Part shown: piece by piece, positions 1 to 11,743 of the stretch
How the letters are laid out: every line of letters begins with the position of its first letter
How positions within the stretch are numbered: position 1 is the stretch's first letter
Assembly: GCF_052324685.1 (NCBI RefSeq)
Contig: NC_135225.1
Span: 10,649,503-10,713,502, forward strand
Origin: Brachyhypopomus gauderio
Lineage: Eukaryota; Chordata; Actinopteri; Gymnotiformes; Hypopomidae
Direction of reading: 5' to 3'
Length of the DNA: 64,000 nt
Made by a program: the position numbers and the translations under genes
Notes under the pieces: generated by a model
The model's database searches: none
The model's input: the letters and a program-made list of their open reading frames with translations, nothing else
What the model was told of the DNA's origin: nothing

Positions 1-65
1 AGATGAGGTGAGTAGCAGGCAGGGCAAGGTTTCCCACGGCGAGAGGCGAGGGTGCAGACTGAATG
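1..65. other. unassigned flank of foldback element
   Basis: These bases and 5121-5304 form the sequence into which the foldback element at 66-5116 inserted, shown by the AATG direct repeat at 62-65 and 5117-5120. The right-hand part ends in a CCGTAACA-like end just before the GPCR-unit sequence resumes at about 5307, so it may be the remnant of an older LTR-type insertion. I see no gene in it. Confidence 0.3.
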
Positions 66-381
66 CTACGGAGCCCCGTAGGGGTCACTGGCGAAAAAAA
101 AATTTGAAGAGCAAAATCCGTACCCACGGATTACTAAGCCGTACGCACGGATTTATAAACCGTACGCATGGATTTATAAAACGTGTGTACAGATTTTGCT
201 TTCTCCGGGCCTCCGTAGCTTTCTCCCTAGTAACCCCTCCAGGGCTACGTAGGTTTTAGACTACTCAGCCCATGTCCTGGTCTTATATGTCATGGTTTGC
301 CTGCTTGTGTCTGGGTGTTTTCAGCCTCGAGCCTGCAGCGCTGCAGTGCTCCAGCGTGCGAGCGGTATTGGGAAACGTGTC
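66..381 (+). repeat. left arm of foldback element
   Basis: Left inverted-repeat arm, about 316 bases. It pairs with 4802-5116. Three to four copies of a near-palindromic CGTACGCACGGATT unit lie at about 117-182 and differ slightly in number and spacing from those of the right arm. Confidence 0.75.
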
Positions 382-546
382 TGATGTGACGAAGTATCAG
401 TCGCACGACCCATTTTTCTGTTCGCGCGACATAATACGCTCACATCACTGAGGCTATCTCCACACAAAACCAAAAAACCTTCTCACAATTTACCACAAAA
501 CTAAGTAGGGTCGTTATTATTACAAGATTTATTACACGTTCGCGCG

Positions 547-1353
547 TGTAACACATCGTCCTGCCCCCCCCGTCAATGATTTTCGTTCTTCTGTTTTAGT
601 GGGTTTTCCTTTCTCCGTCTAGATCCGCCCCCTGTTGTAAGTGCATCACCTGTGTCTCGTTTTCCTCATTTAGATCTTCTATTTAAATCCTTAGTTTGGA
701 TACCGTTTTTGCTGGTCGTTGGTTGTGTTTGGTGTGATACAAGGTTTCTTAGAAAGTCCAGCCCCTCGTCCGTAGCCGATCGTTGTCTTGGTTGTTTCTT
801 GAGTTTTTGTCTGATGTTTTGTCCTTTAGTTGTGAGTAGTTCAGTTTGAGTCATTAGGTGTGTGAGGTATACAGCGGGTTAGTTCGTTTGGTTGATTCTC
901 TGCGTGGTAGTTGTATGTTGCGAGACTGCATTTATTGTATTGATTGTCTTTTTGCGTTTTGGTTTTATTCGTCGTGAATGTGTCGGGTTGAGTGTACCGC
1001 CCCGGTTAGTTCCCTGTGTTTGGTTATTTGATTCTTAACCCATTAGTATGTTTTCCTTATATCCTTTCTTTAAGTTATAGCGTGTATTGTTCGTTAATCT
1101 TTAGTCTGCTTTGTTCAGAATGGGTTTCTTTATTATTGTACGTTTGTGATTCTTGTAACCGCTGTGCAAACAAGATGCCCCGTCGATCTCGTTGTCATGC
1201 TTCCAGATTGTCTGTCAGTCGTGAGTCTCCAAGTTTGTCTGTTGGATGCATATCTCTGGATTCTAACCCCATTGATGTTGAGTGTACGAATAAAACCCCT
1301 GACTCTTTGCATGTGTGTCCGTCTCCGGTTACAATCGACTCTAGATCGTTACA
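547..1353 (+). repeat. 5' LTR of the element at 547-4786
   Basis: This 807-bp direct repeat begins TGTAACAC and ends GTTACA. It matches 3961-4786 almost perfectly. Its 3' part already contains the start of the gag-like frame. Confidence 0.85.
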
Positions 1354-3960
1354 GAACGACCAGCCTTTTAAAGGGACACAGCAAGAGTTTAATCTTGGAT
1401 TTAGAGGAAATCTCTGTAGTAGGAATGCCGTGGAGTTATCCGCTGTGTATGACCCACCTGAAGTTTTTGATGGGGAAGGTTCTGCTAAGGACTTTATTTT
1501 TCAGAGTAGATTATTTTTTCAATTTTTATTGAGTTTTCCTCCTCCTGAACATATAAAAATTTGGTTTATTTGCCAGTTTCTTACTGGAAAAGCATCAGTT
1601 TGGGCTAATAAAACTCTCTAAGTTGGACGAAAAAGGAGTCGGAATTTCGTTAGAAGAGTTTATTTTAATTGCGAAACGTTTTCCCTCCTCTCCAGTTGTA
1701 GTGGGAGGGATTAGAAACCGGTCGTTTATGGCTCATTTGGATGACCCCCTCAGTCATGTTGGGCAAGCTATGAGTCTGCGACGGAAGGTAGAGGATGTTT
1801 TCCTATCTATTCCCTCGCCAGCTCTAGCCCGTTCTCAGGATCAAGACCAGTCTGTAACAGGCAAAATCCAACAAGATGAGTCTGTTGTGCCAGCTGTTGC
1901 ACCTATCTTGGAGACTATTAAGTCTGTGGCCCAACCTATATCAGATGCTGTTACATCTGTTGTCCAGCCCTGTCTAGAAACCACTAAGCCTGTTATTCAG
2001 TCTGTTTTAGAGGCTGTTAAGCCCGTTGTCCAATCTGTCCCTGTCTCTGCTGAGTTTGTTGTTCAGTCTGCTATTGGGACTGCTGAGTGCGTTGTTCAGC
2101 ATGCTTCAGAGATAAGTAAACCAGTTGTCCTGTCTACTCTAGAGACCACGTCATCCACCGTTAAGTACTCCTTGGAGACCTGTACGGCTGCGAGGGTTCT
2201 TTGTGATGCCTCTTTAGTCACAGTGACATGTGACGAAGTTAATAGTGCAGCTGAACCTCTTGGTGCCCTTCTGACTAGGTCACCGATGGATGCGACCCTA
2301 CCCAACCTAGGGACAGCATTACTTGTTCGATCAATTCCGGACCCTGTTATGCCTGCTTTCCAGTTAGATTCAGAGACTTTTATGCCAACCATTCAGCTTG
2401 GTTCTGAGTCGATGCCACTGTCTCAACGACTGTGGCTCAGCTGGACACAGCCGTTCCTACGGCTGAAATGCTGTTCGACGCAGCCGTCTATACAGCTGCA
2501 GCGTTGCACAACATTGCGGTTCCATCGGCCGTAATGCCCTTGGATGCTGCCGCATTCCCTTTGATTGCTGTCTCCCTTGATGATGTCTCCTCCTCTGTTC
2601 CATCGACAGTTGCCCCTCTCGATGTCTGTTCCATCGCGGTCTCTTCGGCCACTGCTCCCTTCGATGACTATGTATCCGCCGTTGTCGAATCAACTGTTGC
2701 CCCCCTCGATGACGTCTCCGCTGTGGTTCCATCAGTCGCTGCCCCCTTTGATGCCACCACAATCCCTTTGGCCGTTGCTCCCTTTAACGATGTGGCCTTC
2801 GCTGTCTTGATGGCCCCTGGCGGCGACGTTCCTGCGGCCCCTGGCGGCGACGTTCCTGCGGCCCCTGGCGACGACGTTCCTGCGGCTGCGATGGCCCGTG
2901 GTGGCTATGTCCCAGCGGTTACGACGCCCTCTGGCATCTGCAAAGTGGAGTTGCCTGCTTCTTGGACCCTGAACGGATCGCGCTTGTCTTCTGCTGCTGT
3001 GACTTTAGAACAGTTATCTAACCCTGTTGAGCAAAAGCACCCGATCACTGATTTGGATCGGTCATTCCAGGACAGTTCTTTAGCCTCACAGACCCAGGAC
3101 CCGACTGTTTTGGAGACCCCACAGGCAGCTTCATTAAAGTTATTGTCTGCATTTCTCGAATGTATGAAGTCTGAAGCCATGCCAATGTTTTTGTCACCAT
3201 TTCCTGGTTTTGTGTACATCCCAGTTCCTGTTGTGTTATCTCCTGTAGTAGATGTGTCTGGGTTTGCTTCTGTTCGGATGTCAATTCCGCGTGTGGTCTT
3301 TCATTTTGTCCCTGTAAATATGTCTGTCATCCTTGGTGTTATTATTTCTGTATTGACCTCGTCTTCTGTTTCTGATTGTTTTTTTGGTTCTCCATCTGTG
3401 TCTGTACCTGTAGGTTGTTCTATTCCCTCTGAACCAGTCTCAGTATCTCCGTTAGCCTCTTGTGTCGAACCCGCCCCGTTGGTTTCCCCGTCTTTGGTGT
3501 CTTCAGTTTGTTCTAGTCCTGTCCAGTGTTTGGATACGCGATGTCTCCCTTCCCCTATTGGGTTGGAGTCTAGGTCTAGCTGCTTATCTTCCCCGGGGTC
3601 GTGTATTTCTGTTTCTCCTAGTCTTGGATCCTTAACCCCAGTGGAAATAGGTTGTGGTTTTATCCCTCGGTTAGGTTCCGATTCAGGCTCTTCTGGTTCC
3701 CCTTTATCGTTGCAGGCTTGTTCTGATTATCGTCCCGGGTTCTCGTCTGCGTTTCCCCCTGTTCTTTCAGAGATGGATTTCGTTTCTCGGTCCAGGTTCT
3801 GTTCTGGCTTTATGTTCTCCGGTTCCTGGGTTGTATTCTGGATCCCAGGTCCGAGTTTGTTGATGTGTGAGGTTAGTTTTTTTTTTTTTTTTTTTTTTTT
3901 GTTTTCTGCCTTTTTGATTGTTATGCGTGCCCCGGAGTGGCACGCTTTGGAGGGGGGTTA

Positions 3961-4786
3961 TGTAACACATCGTCCTAACCCCCCCCCCATCCCCCCCCCC
4001 CCCCGTCAATGATTTTCGTTCTTCTGTTTTAGTGGGTTTTCCTTTCTCCGTCTAGATCCGCCCCCTGTTGTAAGTGCATCACCTGTGTCTCGTTTTCCTC
4101 ATTTAGATCTTCTATTTAAATCCTTAGTTTGGATACCGTTTTTGCTGGTCGTTGGTTGTGTTTGGTGTGATACAAGGTTTCTTAGAAAGTCCAGCCCCTC
4201 GTCCGTAGCCGATCGTTGTCTTGGTTGTTTCTTGAGTTTTTGTCTGATGTTTTGTCCTTTAGTTGTGAGTAGTTCAGTTTGAGTCATTAGGTGTGTGAGG
4301 TATACAGCGGGTTAGTTCGTTTGGTTGATTCTCTGCGTGGTAGTTGTATGTTGCGAGACTGCATTTATTGTATTGATTGTCTTTTTGCGTTTTGGTTTTA
4401 TTCGTCGTGAATGTGTCGGGTTGAGTGTACCGCCCTGGTTGGTTCCCTGTGTTTGGTTATTTGATTCTTAACCCATTAGTATGTTTTCCTTATATCCTTT
4501 CTTTAAGTTATAGCGTGTATTGTTCGTTAATCTTTAGTCTGCTTTGTTCAGAATGGGTTTCTTTATTATTGTACGTTTGTGATTCTTGTAACCGCTGTGC
4601 AAACAAGATGCCCCGTCGATCTCGTTGTCGTGCTTCCAGATTGTCTGTCAGTCGTGAGTCTCCAAGTTTGTCTGTTGGATGCATATCTCTGGATTCTAAC
4701 CCCATTGATGTTGAGTGTACGAATAAAACCCCTGACTCTTTGCATGTGTGTCCGTCTCCGGTTACAATCGACTCTAGATCGTTACA
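3961..4786 (+). repeat. 3' LTR of the element at 547-4786
   Basis: This 826-bp direct copy of the 5' LTR follows a G-rich polypurine tract at about 3949-3957. The size difference from the 5' LTR comes mostly from a poly-C stretch near the start. Confidence 0.85.
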
Positions 4787-4801
4787 GCGCGGTGCACAGC
4801 G

Positions 4802-5116
4802 GACACGTTTCCCAATACCGCGCGCACGCTGGAGCACTGCAGCGCTGCAGGCTCGAGGCTGAAAACACCCAGACACAAGCAGGCAAACCGTGACATATAA
4901 GACCAGGACATGGGCTGAGTAGTCTAAAATCTACGGAGCCCTGGAGGGGTTATTAGGGAGAAAGCTACGGAGGCCCGGAGAAAGCAAAATCTGTACACAC
5001 GTTTTATAATCCGTGCGTACGGTTTAGTAATCCGTGCGTACGGTTTAGTAATCCGTGCGTACGGATTTTGCTCTTCAAATTTTTTTTTCGCCAGTGACCC
5101 CTACGGGGCTCCGTAG
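4802..5116 (-). repeat. right arm of foldback element
   Basis: Inverted copy of 66-381, ending in CCGTAG and followed by the AATG direct repeat. The pair would fold into a stem of more than 300 bp. Confidence 0.75.
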
Positions 5117-5849
5117 AATGCGCAGCACTGTGGGAATAAATACAAGCCCTAATAGATTAGGTGCAGGTGTCAGTACTCAGGCGAATGCGATGAGGGGAGT
5201 GACCGGGCATGCAAGGGTGTGCTCTGTGTGTTTGTGGGCGTGCGTGAGAGAGATGGAGTATGTGTGCGCGCCCTCTGGTGGCGTCCAGGCCGACCCACCG
5301 TAACAGATGATGTTGTGGCCTTCTTTACCACTCAAAATATTTCCCATTTGATGACTACCCAAAAATTCACAACCTGTCTGTTGGGTTATGGTTTGTACAA
5401 TTTCCATATTGGGTGTTTAAAATAATAGCACTGTTGGTGAGAACAGTGGTTACCATTACTCACACAAATGAGAATGAGATGGGTATAAAGGCCAAGGGGC
5501 TGTGACTGTACTCCTTAATCACCTTTTAGACTGGAGTCATTATGGCTCTGACATCTTGGACTATCCTGCAGATTTTCAGATGCTGAGATGCAATGTCATT
5601 GTGATGATTTTGTGGCCTTTAGGTCCTGATTTATTGAGCAGGACATAATCTTGACCTTCATGGAAATAAACTTTGCATAGTTTACACAGAGAACACAGAG
5701 AACAAAACCTATCACAACATTCACAAATATTGATAGGACAACCTGTCTCTTGGGTTTTCTTTTATGAAGTGAGGCCAGCACTACAATTTCCATTTTAGGT
5801 GTTTTATATAAATGTCAAAAGAAAACGCTGTTAATAAATATAATAGTTA

Positions 5850-6000
5850 GACTGTGGAAAGAAGCACCATTTTGGACACACTCAAAACAGCAGTTCTGAG
5901 ACCAATATTGAAGAAACTTAACCTTGATACTTTGGTTTTTAACCACTACAGACTAATTTGTAATGTAAAATTTTTGAGCAAAATATATGTTTACACAAAA
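5850..6000 (+). mobile_element. old L2-type LINE fragment, copy in unit A
   Basis: A short stretch whose translation resembles the L2 reverse-transcriptase segment with the ILKKLNLD and NHYRLI-like motifs (family pattern LKKxNLDxxxxxxYRPIS). Equivalent pieces are at about 13558-13700 and 17651-17790 in units B and C, so the fragment predates the unit duplication. Too short and degraded to function. Confidence 0.5.
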
Positions 6001-6379
6001 TATTTTTTTTCCTATTTGAGATCACACAGCATATTGTTTTATATAATATTACTCTTTCATTAATATATAATTGTATACCCCAAACTACAATTATCATGCC
6101 AACAAGCCATGCCAACAAGTTCTTTGGAAGGTTTGCCAGAAGAGAGGTTCTGCTTCCAAAAAAGCTTAACTTAAGAACCTAGAGGTTACACCAAATGACA
6201 ATGCTATACTAGTTTGATACTGTATATTGACATTTTGACTAGACACACTGTTCTGTACTCAGAGAAGATAAACATAAAGCATTTTATAAATTCCAAGGTG
6301 GAATTGGCATAAAAGAGGAATGGTCATGCAGAATATAATACCCCATTTGAACTACGGTGATAGGTTTTGATTTTGTGAC

Positions 6380-6673
6380 TGTGACGGGCAGGGGTGAGCA
6401 ACTAAAAGGAAGCGATCACGCCAAGTCTCAGGGAAAAAGGATGGTTTAATAGAAAGTGTGCAAACCAAAAACCTGTGCAATATCTCCAAATTAAGGATAT
6501 AATGACCAGCGGTCAACTGGTACAAAGACAATACATATATAGGCAAACAAACGACCCTCAGGTGAGACGGATCACGGGCCCCGCCCGCCTGAGGGACGCA
6601 CATGACGTCACCAAACAACAACAACAGCCGCTGTGGACGGAGGTGGCCGGTAGGGGGCCGCCTCACCGTGACA
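6380..6673 (-). mobile_element. solo LTR-like insertion (fossil)
   Basis: This 294-bp insertion is present in unit A and absent from units B and C. Read on the minus strand it starts TGTCACGG, contains a TATATAT promoter-like box and an ATTAAA-like signal, and ends CCGTCACA. It is flanked by GTGAC (6375-6379) and GTTAC (6674-6678), a near-perfect 5-bp target duplication. The TG/CA ends and duplication size fit a gypsy-type solo LTR. No internal region remains. Confidence 0.6.
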
Positions 6674-6904
6674 GTTACCCTCTCAGAAAACTGTCAGGAT
6701 AGGTGATTGCAGGAGATTTTAAATTCAGATCTACTTTCTTAAACTGGATCTGGGTATGATTTTTCATCAAGACAATGACCCAAAGTGTGTTTACAAACCA
6801 ACACAGAAAAGTGTTGTATTATCACTAATACAAGCCATTTCTACTGCCATCTCAGTTCTCCAACCTAAACTCTCCTGAAGACCTGTGGGAGGAGCTGTCA
6901 TCAA

Positions 6905-7125
6905 GAGCAGCACCTGGTGCTCCTACATAGGGGCGGGGCTTGTGTGGAGCACACTCAGTTCTTAAGATGAGAGGATCCAACTGGATTCTCTCCCAGAAAG
7001 AAACTCTGACACTACTAAATTAATATAATTCATAATATACGTAAATATAATGTGATAGATACTATTTTCTCAATATTCTCACTTGTCTACTCCTGGGAGT
7101 AAAACCATTTACATATCAACTGTAA
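6905..7125 (+). promoter_or_regulatory. promoter and noncoding exon 1, unit A
   Basis: This block is conserved in all three units: a GC-rich GGGGCGGGGCTTG element (about 6928-6940), then about 180 bases, ending at a splice-donor-like GTAAGT near 7121. Equivalent donors exist in B (14493) and C. In unit A it is separated from the GPCR body by the LTR element. I infer promoter plus untranslated first exon from conservation and the donor. No transcript evidence was available. Confidence 0.45.
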
Positions 7126-7166
7126 GTATTCCTTAAATTGTAGCTTTACAATGATGTGTAAATTAT

Positions 7167-7595
7167 TGTCACGTAGGGCAACGCCCCCTCTCGTGGCTGC
7201 CACTCTGGGTTCCCTCGTGTCTGTGTTCCGTGCCTGTTTACCCTGCCCCGCTCGTTGTCTCTGAGATTCCCTGATTGTCCGCCACGCCCCTGTCATAATC
7301 GTCCCCACCTGTTCCTAGTTTAGTTCAGTGTTCATATAGTCCCTGTATTTCCCCAGTCTGGTTGTCGGTTGTTTTGGATGTCTGACCGTTTATGTGTTTC
7401 TCAGTTTCGTGTTGCCCTGCTGTCGTTTGTTGCTTTCCGTATCGTTATGCCCCTGTACCTGTCCAACCTTGATGGCTCTCCTGTTATGACCCCTGCCTGC
7501 CACTACGATGACGATTATGGAATGCCCTGCAATAAACCTCGCTCTTCTCAGCGATTGTGTCCGTCTCCTCGCTCCGTGGCGCGAGCCACGTTACA
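7167..7595 (+). repeat. 5' LTR of the element at 7167-9998
   Basis: This 429-bp terminal direct repeat starts TGTCACG and ends GTTACA. An AATAAA lies near its 3' end. Confidence 0.9.
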
Positions 7596-8211
7596 TAACA
7601 ACCGACCATTCAAGGACACAGCGAGAGAGCGAGACTCTGGTAAGTTCAATCGCTGTAATGAGATGTTGGCTGGTTTAATTCGGTTCGACTCTCCGGTATT
7701 ACAGCGTGAACGAACCAGAGACAGGAATTCCCCTTGCGCTGTGGGTACAGGGGAGTCTCGTCGCTATAAAAACAAAGCGAAATCACTTTCGGTTTCCAGC
7801 TTTTGCGACGAGCTCCCTGATAAGCGCTATGTGTCTGCCCAACTCCAGCCTGTAGCGCGAGAGTCGAGCAGACGGAATGAATGTGCAGACGAGCGTTGGC
7901 TTGGCTCTCGGTTGGCTTTTAAAAGCCATTGTGAGCTCCCGATACCTCCGACGAGGCGGAGTCACAATGAAAGCCACCGAGAAGCAGTTGTGTCTGTATG
8001 TTCTTCCAGGCGCAGGCCAGACCAGGGAAGGAAGAAGACCACGCCCCCAGTTCAGAGCCCCGCCGCCACAGCGCATGAGGTCGTCGTCTCGCTGGAAGAG
8101 GGCCTCCCTCCGATGATCCCGGAAGCCGCTCCCCTAAGGCTCCCAAATAATTTTTTGGGGGGGAGTACTAGCCACTCACCCCAGGAGTGGCCGGCTCGGA
8201 ACCCGGAGGAC

Positions 8212-8400
8212 GTCAGCGCGGCGGACACGCCCCCCGATGACGTCAGTATGGCGGACACGCCCCCCGATGACGTCAGTGCGGCGACTCCGCCCCCCGATGA
8301 CGTCAGTGCGGCGACTCCGCCCCCCGAGGACGTCAGTGCGGCGACTCCGCCCCCCGAGGACGTCAGTGCGGCGACTCCGCCCCCCGAGGACGTCATGTCA
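8212..8400 (+). repeat. tandem 30-bp repeat with TGACGTCA-like cores
   Basis: About six copies of a 30-bp unit (GACGTCAGTGCGGCGACTCC type) lie inside the LTR element's long frame. Three copies carry the palindrome TGACGTCA and the others GGACGTCA. The unit length is a multiple of three, so the frame stays open. Confidence 0.75.
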
Positions 8401-8439
8401 CGTCTGCGGCCTGTTCCCGCGATCCCGAGGAGGTCGTCC

Positions 8440-8915
8440 ACGCCTGTTCCCGTTCCCGCTGCCCGTCGGCAGTCCACGCCGGTTCCAGTTCCCGCTGCCC
8501 GTCGGCAGTCCACGCCGGTTCCAGTTCCCGCTGCCCGTCGGCAGTCCGCGCCGGTTCCTGTCCCTGCGACCCAGGAGAGGTCGTCCGCGCCGGTTCCTGT
8601 CCCTGCGACCCAGGAGAGGTCGTCCACGCCGGTTCCTGTCCCTGCGACCCAGGAGAGGTCGTCCACGCCGGTTCCTGTCCCTGCGACCCAGGAGAGGTCG
8701 TCCACGCCGGTTCCTGTCCCTGCGACCCAGGAGAGGTCGTCCACGCCGGTTCCTGTCCCTGCGACCCAGGAGAGGTCGTCCACGCCGGCTCCCGTTCCCG
8801 CTGCCCGCCAGCGGACCCTGCCTGTTCCCGCTGCCCGCCTGCCGGCTCCTGTTCCCGCTGCCCGCCTGCCGGCTCCTGTCCCCGCTGCCCGCCTGCCGGC
8901 TCCTGTCCCCGCTGG
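8440..8915 (+). repeat. in-frame coding minisatellites of 36, 39 and 27 bp
   Basis: Three successive tandem arrays: a 36-bp unit (translated like PAARRQSTPVPV, about 8440-8560), a 39-bp unit (PVPATQERSSTPV type, about 8560-8790, six copies) and a 27-bp unit (about 8815-8915). All preserve the frame and give a highly repetitive Pro/Val/Ser/Thr protein segment. Confidence 0.8.
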
Positions 8916-9569
8916 ACGCCAGCGGACCCCGCCTGTTGCCTTTGAGACTGTGCTGCCCCCTGTTAGGCATAGACTCTGTGTTCCCCCTGCTCCGCCCTGT
9001 GCCTCCTATGTTCCGTTGCCCGTGTTCCCCTTGCTCCCTGGTCCCATCCCTGGTTTTGTTTTGGTCCCTGTCCCCGTGGTTGTGTCTGTCAAAGTCTGCG
9101 TTCCTGTTCCCGTATCTGTTTCCGGTGGTGTCGTCTCTGTCCCTGTCCCCATGTCAGTGCCCCAAGTTTTGACCCACTTTGTTCCTGTCCCGGTCTCTGT
9201 CGTCCACGCCGTGTTTGCCTCCGTGTACGCCCCTGCCCTGTCCCCTGGCCCCGCTCCCGTGTCTGTCCCCGGTCCTGTCCTGTCCAGTCCTGCTCCTGTG
9301 CCTCGCCCTGGCCCTGTCCTGCCCCCCTGTGTCCCGTGTCATGCCGTGTCCCGGCCCAGCTCCTGGCCAGTCTCCATGTCCCCTGTCTTTGTCCCTGCCG
9401 TGCCCCAGGTCCCATGTCCTGTTCTGCCCGGTCCTGTCCCTCTGGTCTGTCCTGTGTCTGCTGTTCCTGTCCCTCGCCGTGTGCCGTAGTTCCCTGTCCT
9501 GTCCTAGTCGGTGTCCCTGTCCTGTCTGCCCTTGCGTGCCCCGGAGTGGCACGCTTTGAGGGGGGGTTA

Positions 9570-9998
9570 TGTCACGTAGGGCAACGCCCCCTCTCGTGGC
9601 TGCCACTCTGGGTTCCCTCGTGTCTGTGTTCCGTGCCTGTTTACCCTGCCCCGCTCGTTGTCTCTGAGATTCCCTGATTGTCCGCCACGCCCCTGTCATA
9701 ATCGTCCCCACCTGTTCCTAGTTTAGTTCAGTGTTCATATAGTCCCTGTATTTCCCCAGTCTGGTTGTCGGTTGTTTTGGATGTCTGACCGTTTATGTGT
9801 TTCTCAGTTTCGTGTTGCCCTGCTGTCGTTTGTTGCTTTCCGTATCGTTATGCCCCTGTACCTGTCCAACCTTGATGGCTCTCCTGTTATGACCCCTGCC
9901 TGCCACTACGATGACGATTATGGAATGCCCTGCAATAAATCTCGCTCTTCTCAGCGATTGTGTCCGTCTCCTCGCTCCGTGGCGCGAGCCACGTTACA
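9570..9998 (+). repeat. 3' LTR of the element at 7167-9998
   Basis: This 429-bp direct copy of the 5' LTR is followed by the ATTAT target duplication, where the GPCR-unit sequence resumes. Confidence 0.9.
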
Positions 9999-10404
9999 AT
10001 TATACACAATATTAATTATTTGAATGCTGCCTTTTTGTGATCTGGTAAGATTATTTTGTGATTTATGCATGTGGTTATGTCATTTTGGATATTCATGTTT
10101 AATAATTACTAAATAAAAAAAGTACGTTTTTCATTTTTATTCATGAATTACAAAACATGTTAAACAGTCTAGAAAAACTGGTAGCATTTATACCTGACAA
10201 TTTATTTCATCTTCTTGTATGAATGAATATACAAAAACGATTTGTGTTCTTAGATGGTGTGAGTGAATCATCACAGGTTGTCAGCAATAATATGAATGAT
10301 GCAGTGGTGGTGTGTGCAGGGTTGTGAATGACTGGTTCTTATTTTGTGTTATATTTATTGCTCTTCCATAGATCACAATATAACTTTTTTATCATTTGAA
10401 TATC

Positions 10405-11232
10405 AGAATTCTGAAGAATGAAGAATGTTTCATCCATTCATCAACACTACAAGTAACAGCAATTGGGAAGTACAAATCCAAAATGCATTGAATTTGATTT
10501 ATATAATCAATGCCATGTTGGGTATACCAACCAAATGTTATGTCCTGTGGCTAATTTTCATGGACAAAATAAGTAGTCATATTAGAGTTTTTCAGCCTAA
10601 ATCTCAATGTTTGTGATCTCATGCTTTGTCTGGGTGGTTTGGTCTACGTTTTTGGTTCAAAATACCCACAAGTTTCAGCATTAACACTTTATTTATCAGC
10701 ACCACACTATACTGGCCGCCCTCTGTTTCTCTGCTTCATCTGCTTGGAGCAATATTTGGCAGTTGTCCATGCCATCACCTTCCTTTTAGTACAAGGCACT
10801 AAAATATAGACTCGTGTTCTGCTGCAGTGTGGGTGATGATTCTTGTGTCTGGTGTGTTCTATGTGTATGTGTTTTGGTCACTAAATGTTCATTTGTTCCT
10901 TTCTGTTCTCCTACCAGCGTACTTCATCATCCTCGCCATTAAATGCTTCTGCTGCTTGGCTATATTTAGAGCTCTCAGGCATCCAGGACCAGGTCAGAAA
11001 GGGAAGGATAGAGAGAGGGCTAATCATGTGAAGAGAAATGCAATTAAAGTAATTCTAATAACAATAGTAATCATGGTTATTCAATACAGCCCTTTATTTG
11101 TAGCAGGATTTCTTTTTGGTGTTTTACCTTTAAATACATTTTACATTAACTGGACTGTTGCTTTTGCCATCTCAGTGTTGTCTGGATATTTAAATTCTTT
11201 ACTCTTCATCCACAGAGTTAGAAATAAATAGG
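10405..11232 (+). pseudogene. GPCR pseudogene A
   Basis: First copy of the rhodopsin-like GPCR family whose intact member is at 15033-15872. TM1, TM2-3, and TM4-7 are all recognisable (TM1 with GIPTKCYVLWLIF, the TM3 end CLEQYLAVVH, and the C-terminal FIHRVRNK), but they fall in three reading frames. Compared with the intact copy it has lost the N-terminal coding stretch with the usual start, shifts frame between TM1 and TM2 (about 10575-10620), and shifts again near TM4 (about 10790-10830). The promoter block of this unit is also displaced by an LTR element of 2.8 kb. Not expected to make a receptor. Confidence 0.8.
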
Positions 11233-11743
11233 TTTGTTTGATTCAGCCCCTCCAAAATAAAATCATGACAAAATTTCTGATAGGGATTTTTCTCTCTATC
11301 TCTTTGTTCACCGTCTGGCCCCACAGTACAAGACAGCATTATACTACATCCACAACATTTTATTAAGCAATTGTAGACATTGTTGAGCTTTATGTTTTAG
11401 TTGTGTTATTCATATAAAAAAAGAAAGGTTTATACAGGTTCAGGTCTCAGTGATATTAGCTTTCTACTCATTTAAACAAAGCATGTCAGCTACATAAAAA
11501 AAAAAATCATGCACTGATTTTTGACAATGATTTCATACTGAAGTATCAAAGAATGTTCTGTAACTTTACAAAGTCTCTGAAAGTGTCCATACTAATTTAC
11601 AGAATAGGATCAGTACTTTATCCCATGTCTTATTACAACAGTCTTTTCTTAGTTTCTGTCAGACAAATGAAATCTGACATTTATAAAACTTTATAATGTA
11701 TTATGTCTTATATGTAATGCCAAAAAGACAATATAATATTGAA

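Larger units (their letters stand above)
547..4786 (+). mobile_element. non-autonomous Ty3/gypsy-like LTR element (fossil), young
   Basis: LTRs lie at 547-1353 and 3961-4786. They start TG, end CA, and are flanked by the 5-bp target duplication GCGCG (542-546 and 4787-4791). A purine-rich tract directly precedes the 3' LTR. Outside one homopolymer-length difference the LTRs differ at only a few positions, so the insertion is recent. Parts seen: a gag-like region (about 1174-1620, resembling Ty3/gypsy gag of the DUF4939/Retrotrans_gag kind) and a long Pro/Val/Ser/Ala-rich region (about 1800-3900) with a short 24-bp tandem repeat near 2817-2885. No protease, reverse transcriptase, RNase H or integrase is visible, so it depends on a partner element. 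The coding region looks broken in a few places. It is related to the element at 7167-9998. Confidence 0.8.
66..5116. mobile_element. foldback-type DNA element with about 316-bp inverted repeats, split by an LTR element
   Basis: The sequence at 66-381 is repeated in inverted orientation at 4802-5116 at roughly 95% identity. Both arms begin with the same outer end (CTACGGAGCCCCGTAGGGGT) and contain short internal repeats of a CCGTACGCACGGATT-like motif. The element is flanked by the 4-bp direct repeat AATG (62-65 and 5117-5120). Removing the LTR element at 547-4786 and one copy of its target duplication leaves about 0.8 kb, of which three quarters is inverted repeat. There is no transposase, so it would be non-autonomous. 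I cannot place it in a superfamily: a 4-bp duplication with very long arms excludes typical hAT (8 bp) and Tc1 (TA). Confidence 0.7.
7167..9998 (+). mobile_element. non-autonomous LTR element (fossil), very young, looks whole
   Basis: LTRs 7167-7595 and 9570-9998 have identical length (429 bp) and show one visible substitution between them. The 5-bp target duplication ATTAT is at 7162-7166 and 9999-10003. A polypurine tract (about 9558-9566) precedes the 3' LTR. The interior holds one long open frame of about 700 codons (7369-9489 at most) that begins inside the 5' LTR. It has no recognisable pol domains; the second half is built of tandem Pro/Val-rich repeats. The post-LTR segment and the C-terminal part resemble those of the element at 547-4786, so both belong to one family group. 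It must be mobilised in trans by a Ty3-like partner. Confidence 0.8.
5307..11445 (+). repeat. GPCR tandem unit A (interrupted)
   Basis: This is the first of three copies of an approximately 4-kb unit (B about 13120-16090, C about 17125-19757). Landmarks shared with B and C are the upstream block around 5330-6060, the GGGGCGGGGCTT block near 6929, the noncoding exon near 6960-7120, and the GPCR body near 10405-11232. The unit is lengthened by a solo LTR (6380-6673) and a whole LTR element (7167-9998). It is the most diverged copy, and its GPCR is a pseudogene. Confidence 0.75.
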